Below the pieces are notes generated by a model, which was not told the DNA's origin, ran no database searches, and saw nothing but the letters and a program-made list of their open reading frames with translations. A stretch of 10,083 nucleotides of DNA from Porogramme epimiltina (taxonomy: Eukaryota > Basidiomycota > Agaricomycetes > Polyporales > Polyporaceae). The stretch spans positions 1-10,083 of the forward strand of contig FTLJ01000118.1 in NCBI GenBank assembly GCA_900155495.1, in the 5' to 3' direction. The position numbers and the translations under genes were made by a program. Shown piece by piece: positions 7,534 through 10,083 of this stretch (position 1 is its first letter; each line of letters starts with the position of its first letter).

Positions 7534-9037
7534 ATGCTGCGTGGCAACTCTGTTAGGATCCTCACCGGTGCGTCTTACTTGCTCTTGTGCAGTTTTCCGA
7601 GGAGCTGACTGTCATCGCCCACCTCCAGGGAACTCGCACCCCGGGCTCGCCCAGGCCGTGGTCGAGCGGTGAGCTTCTGCTTTCTGTCCGACCGCGACCC
7701 CACCCCCGCGGCAGACATTCATCCCAGTCTCCAGGCTGAACGTGGCCCTCACCCCGTGCACCGTCAAGAAGTTCTCCAATGGCGAGATCAACGTCAAGAT
7801 CTCCGAGTCCGTCCGCGATGAAGACGTGTACATCATCCAAACGGGCTGCACGGATGTGAACGACAACCTCATGGAGCTCCTCATCCTCATCTCTGCCTGC
7901 AAGGGTGCGTCCGCGCGCAGGATCACTGCCGTCATGCCCTGTTTCCCGTATGCGCGCATGGACAAGAAGGACAAGAGCCGTGCCCCCATCACAGCGAAGC
8001 TCGTCGCCAACATGCTTGCCGTCGCGGGCTGCGACCATGTCATCACCATGGACCTGCACGCGAGTCAGATCCAGGGTTTCTTCGACTTCCCCGTCGACAA
8101 CCTCTACTCCGAACCGCTCATGATCTCGTACATCAAGAGGAACATCGAGGGTTGGAGGGACAGTATCATTGTCAGCCCGGATGCTGGAGGGGCAAAGCGG
8201 TGAGTGTCCACCTCGTCGGGCATGCGGAGCAGGGAGGGCCGTCCAAGTCGGCACGTGACCTGCTCGGGGAGGCGGACAACATGTGAAAATATGAAAAGCG
8301 CACCAACATTCCATCGAGCGAGCTGTCGTGCGCGCAGACTTGGGCCTCTGTCCTGTCCCCCGCATGCCCACAATGATCAACACGTGCCGTCATACTGACG
8401 TAGTTGGCAGGGTGACGGCCATTGCGGATAAGCTGGGCGTCGAGTTCGCGCTGATCCACCGCGAGCGGAAGCGGAAGCAGGACGACGGACCGGAGAAGAT
8501 GGAGGTCCTCGTCGGAGATGTTCGGGACAAGGTCGCGATTCTTGTCGATGATATGATAGACACCGGCAACACGCTTGCGCTGGCCGCTCGCTCTCTCGCA
8601 GATAACGGTGCGAGAAAGGTCTATGCTCTCGTCTCCCACGGTGGGTGCTTCTCTCGTGCCTTGTGCGCTTTTCTTCCTTATTGAGCGTCCTCTCCATAGG
8701 GCTCCTGTCGGAGACGAACATGAAGATGATCGAAGAGCTCCCGATTGAGCAGCTGGTGGTGCGTTCTTTTCTCTATGTTGCGAGTCTCAATGCGGCCGCC
8801 GAGCTCGGCTTGCGTTGAGCTTGGTATTACCATAACGTGCTTCTATCTCACGCGCTGTGCCCACAGGTGACCAATACCGTGCCGCAGAAGTCGCATGAAG
8901 CGGCATGCTCAAAACTTGTCACGGTTGACGTGAGCCCTACGATCGCGGAGAGCATTCGTCGCACGCACAACGGCGAGAGCATATCTCTCCTTTTCGGCGA
9001 CTGGGCAGAGGGCGCAGGGGTGAACGGTGTGTATTGA
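7534..9037 (+). CDS. PRS: Ribose-phosphate pyrophosphokinase (PRPP synthetase), 6 exons, 332 aa
   Basis: Exons are 7534-7567, 7629-7668, 7735-8199, 8411-8640, 8700-8758 and 8867-9037; introns are 61, 66, 211, 59 and 108 nt. The enzyme transfers pyrophosphate from ATP to ribose 5-phosphate, making PRPP for purine, pyrimidine, histidine, tryptophan and NAD synthesis in the cytosol. Landmarks: [13 protein letters not shown] (7-19), [20 protein letters not shown] (36-55), [20 protein letters not shown] (95-114, flexible loop), the signature [11 protein letters not shown] (131-141, His133), [10 protein letters not shown] (near 171-180), [14 protein letters not shown] (221-234, ribose-phosphate loop) and [15 protein letters not shown] near the C-terminus. 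It is close in length and domain order to animal and fungal PRPP synthetases, without the long internal insertion of yeast Prs1. Fungi often carry several paralogues acting as complexes; I cannot tell which this is. The tail after LLFGDW is short and unconserved. The residue after YAR is Met where animal enzymes have Gln. Confidence 0.95.
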
Positions 9038-9745
9038 CCTCTAGACTGTTACACATTATATCTTGCATAGGACGACGCATCACCCACCAAAATGTACCAC
9101 TACATCTTCTACTACATCAATGGACTAGAGCACGTATTTCAGACATGATGCATCGTGCGCGAGTGCGGCTCCGTGTGTGTAGGTTTCCATGGCGAGACCA
9201 TCCGTATGTCGCGGGCGCTGGGAACCCGAGCGAGTGCCTTCCCACCACAACGCTCGGCAAAGTGGATGTGCCGGTGAGTGGCGCGTTCTGTGGTGTTGGG
9301 CTTGGTCTGGGTTGGCGACTCGTTCTCACCTCCCTCACTGTAGCTGTACTGTGACACGTAGCGGGCGCAGATCCCCGCGGGCACGACACCGTCGTGTGCG
9401 CGTGCAGGGCGGCGCTCCACCGCACGATAAAGTGTCCCACTCCAGGTGAGAGGGCGAGTGGCTGACCGCTCCTCGCTCGTCAACTCTCGGGTCAAAGCTC
9501 CAGCTACTGCCAAGCTCGCCCCTGGCCCCGCCGTCGGCGCGATCTCGATCCCAAGTATTTCTGCTTCGCTTCTTGGCCTGCGCAAGCCCGCCGTCTGGCA
9601 CGCACACGGAGGACCCACACCCACCTTGGCCCGCGCGGCGCCCACATTAACCATCGCTCCCCTCCCTCCCTAGGCATCCGTCTCCCTCCCCCCTCCGCAC
9701 TCCCTTTTCCTTTTAGACACACCGACCAAAGCCACGTCCGGACCG
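9038..9745 (+). other. Intergenic region with possible 5'-leader intron of the next gene
   Basis: No gene can be supported in these 708 bases. The left part is the PRPP synthetase 3' flank, AT-rich around 9048-9065. A possible leader intron runs from about 9450 (CAG followed by gtgaga) to a strong acceptor at 9716, preceded by a long pyrimidine tract (about 9656-9713). If real, it would place the transcript start of the downstream gene near 9400-9440, where GATAAAG gives a weak TATA-like element. A minus-strand open frame at 9139-9654 has no recognisable motif and is Arg/Ser/Thr-rich. Confidence 0.4.
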
Positions 9746-10083
9746 ATGGTGTCCAACCCGAGCTCGGTGTACCACATCCGTCCGTCCCGCTCCGAGGCGG
9801 CGCTCGCGGCGGTGTACGGCGCGGGGGCGATGGCGCGCACGGAGAAGCTCGTGCTGACGACGACGTCGCTGCGGAACGTCGTGCTCGCGGACGCGGCGGA
9901 CGCGCACTACTACGAGGTGTGGACGCCGCCGTGGGAGCGGCACCGCACGCGCGTCGGGCGGCTCCAGCCGCGCAGCCGCGCATTCGAGCCCGTCGCGGAG
10001 CTGTTGAACGGGCACGCGCTCCGCCCGGGGCCGAGCGGGCGGGGAGGGGGCGGTGCGGGTGGGGGGAGGGGGAAGGGGAAGGA
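9746..10083 (+). CDS. DUF6593-like protein, 5' part only (cut by the window edge)
   Basis: The frame is open from ATG 9746 to the window end, 112 codons. Residues about 34-75 read KLVLTTTSLRNVVLADAADA, then HYYEVWTPPWE and TRVGRLQPRSRAFEPVAELL. This matches my memory of the DUF6593 family, expanded in basidiomycetes, in which a phrase like TLTxxSLRNxxI is followed by YYEIxTPxW and a TxVxRLDPxT segment. The family function is unknown, and there is no signal peptide. The last part of the frame is Gly/Arg-rich, translated from a G-rich stretch, and may already be intron; a donor gtgcgg at 10053 is possible. The start is the first ATG after the strong acceptor at 9716 and fits a family that lacks long leaders. 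The gene continues beyond the window. Confidence 0.6.
   Translation, partial: MVSNPSSVYHIRPSRSEAALAAVYGAGAMARTEKLVLTTTSLRNVVLADAADAHYYEVWTPPWERHRTRVGRLQPRSRAFEPVAELLNGHALRPGPSGRGGGGAGGGRGKGK
10029..10083 (+). repeat. G-rich stretch at the window edge
   Basis: Several runs of three to six G lie close together (in 10038-10050 and 10057-10078), enough for a G-quadruplex on the plus strand. It falls at the end of the visible DUF6593-like frame, where it would code Gly/Arg/Lys repeats or begin an intron. The edge of the window prevents deciding. Confidence 0.45.

Noticed and set aside
7562..8383. 273-codon minus-strand open frame
   Set aside because: Antisense to the PRPP synthetase exons and introns; the plus strand carries all the conserved motifs.
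7335..8386. Cluster of CACGTG E-boxes at the PRPP synthetase locus (7335, 8252, 8381), plus 852
   Set aside because: At this GC content about three such hexamers are expected per 10 kb, so four is close to chance. Only the promoter copy with CACGTGGG context is mentioned in the annotation.
9026..9130. Extension of PRPP synthetase by splicing at a gtgtgt donor near 9027 to an acceptor at about 9070
   Set aside because: The site pair is plausible, but the added residues have no family similarity, and the unspliced frame ends at a normal distance after the conserved C-terminal motif.

Overview
This is nuclear DNA from a filamentous basidiomycete, most likely a wood-associated Agaricomycete. The evidence is a GC-rich sequence, genes broken by many 50-110 nt introns (GTRNGY donors, CTRAC-like branch sites, YAG acceptors), and a secreted polysaccharide lyase family 14 type protein with the typical long Ser/Ala/Pro-rich stretches. 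The order or genus cannot be fixed from the sequence alone.

Layout. Positions 1-1006 are GC-rich, with no gene I can support; the right part is the 3' flank of the first gene. Positions 1007-3144 (minus) hold a three-exon gene for a secreted PL14-type protein of 653 residues. Its last intron contains an unresolved NN next to a run of 22 C. A 633-bp divergent intergenic region follows. Positions 3778-4747 (plus) hold an eight-exon gene for a DOPA 4,5-dioxygenase family protein of 181 residues, reconstructed with microexons of 14 and 5 nt. Positions 5052-7113 (plus) hold a seven-exon glutamate 5-kinase gene (PRO1/proB type, 551 residues) with two large low-complexity insertions, one of them inside the PUA domain. 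Positions 7534-9037 (plus) hold a six-exon ribose-phosphate pyrophosphokinase gene (PRPP synthetase, 332 residues). From 9746 to the right edge (plus) is the start of a small gene resembling the basidiomycete DUF6593 family, cut by the window end.

The four plus-strand genes are separate transcription units with 300-710 bp between them, not an operon. Glutamate 5-kinase (first step of proline synthesis) and PRPP synthetase (precursor for nucleotides, histidine and tryptophan) are primary metabolism. The lyase is secreted, and the dioxygenase family acts on catechols. Nothing in the sequence says that the genes form a pathway. I found no mobile element, CRISPR array or RNA gene. The most unusual observations concern gene structure (the 5-nt microexon), domain interruption (PUA and PL14) and a Gcn4/Cpc1-like site overlapping a possible upstream ORF at the glutamate 5-kinase gene. 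All exon joins are my own manual reading and have not been confirmed by transcripts.
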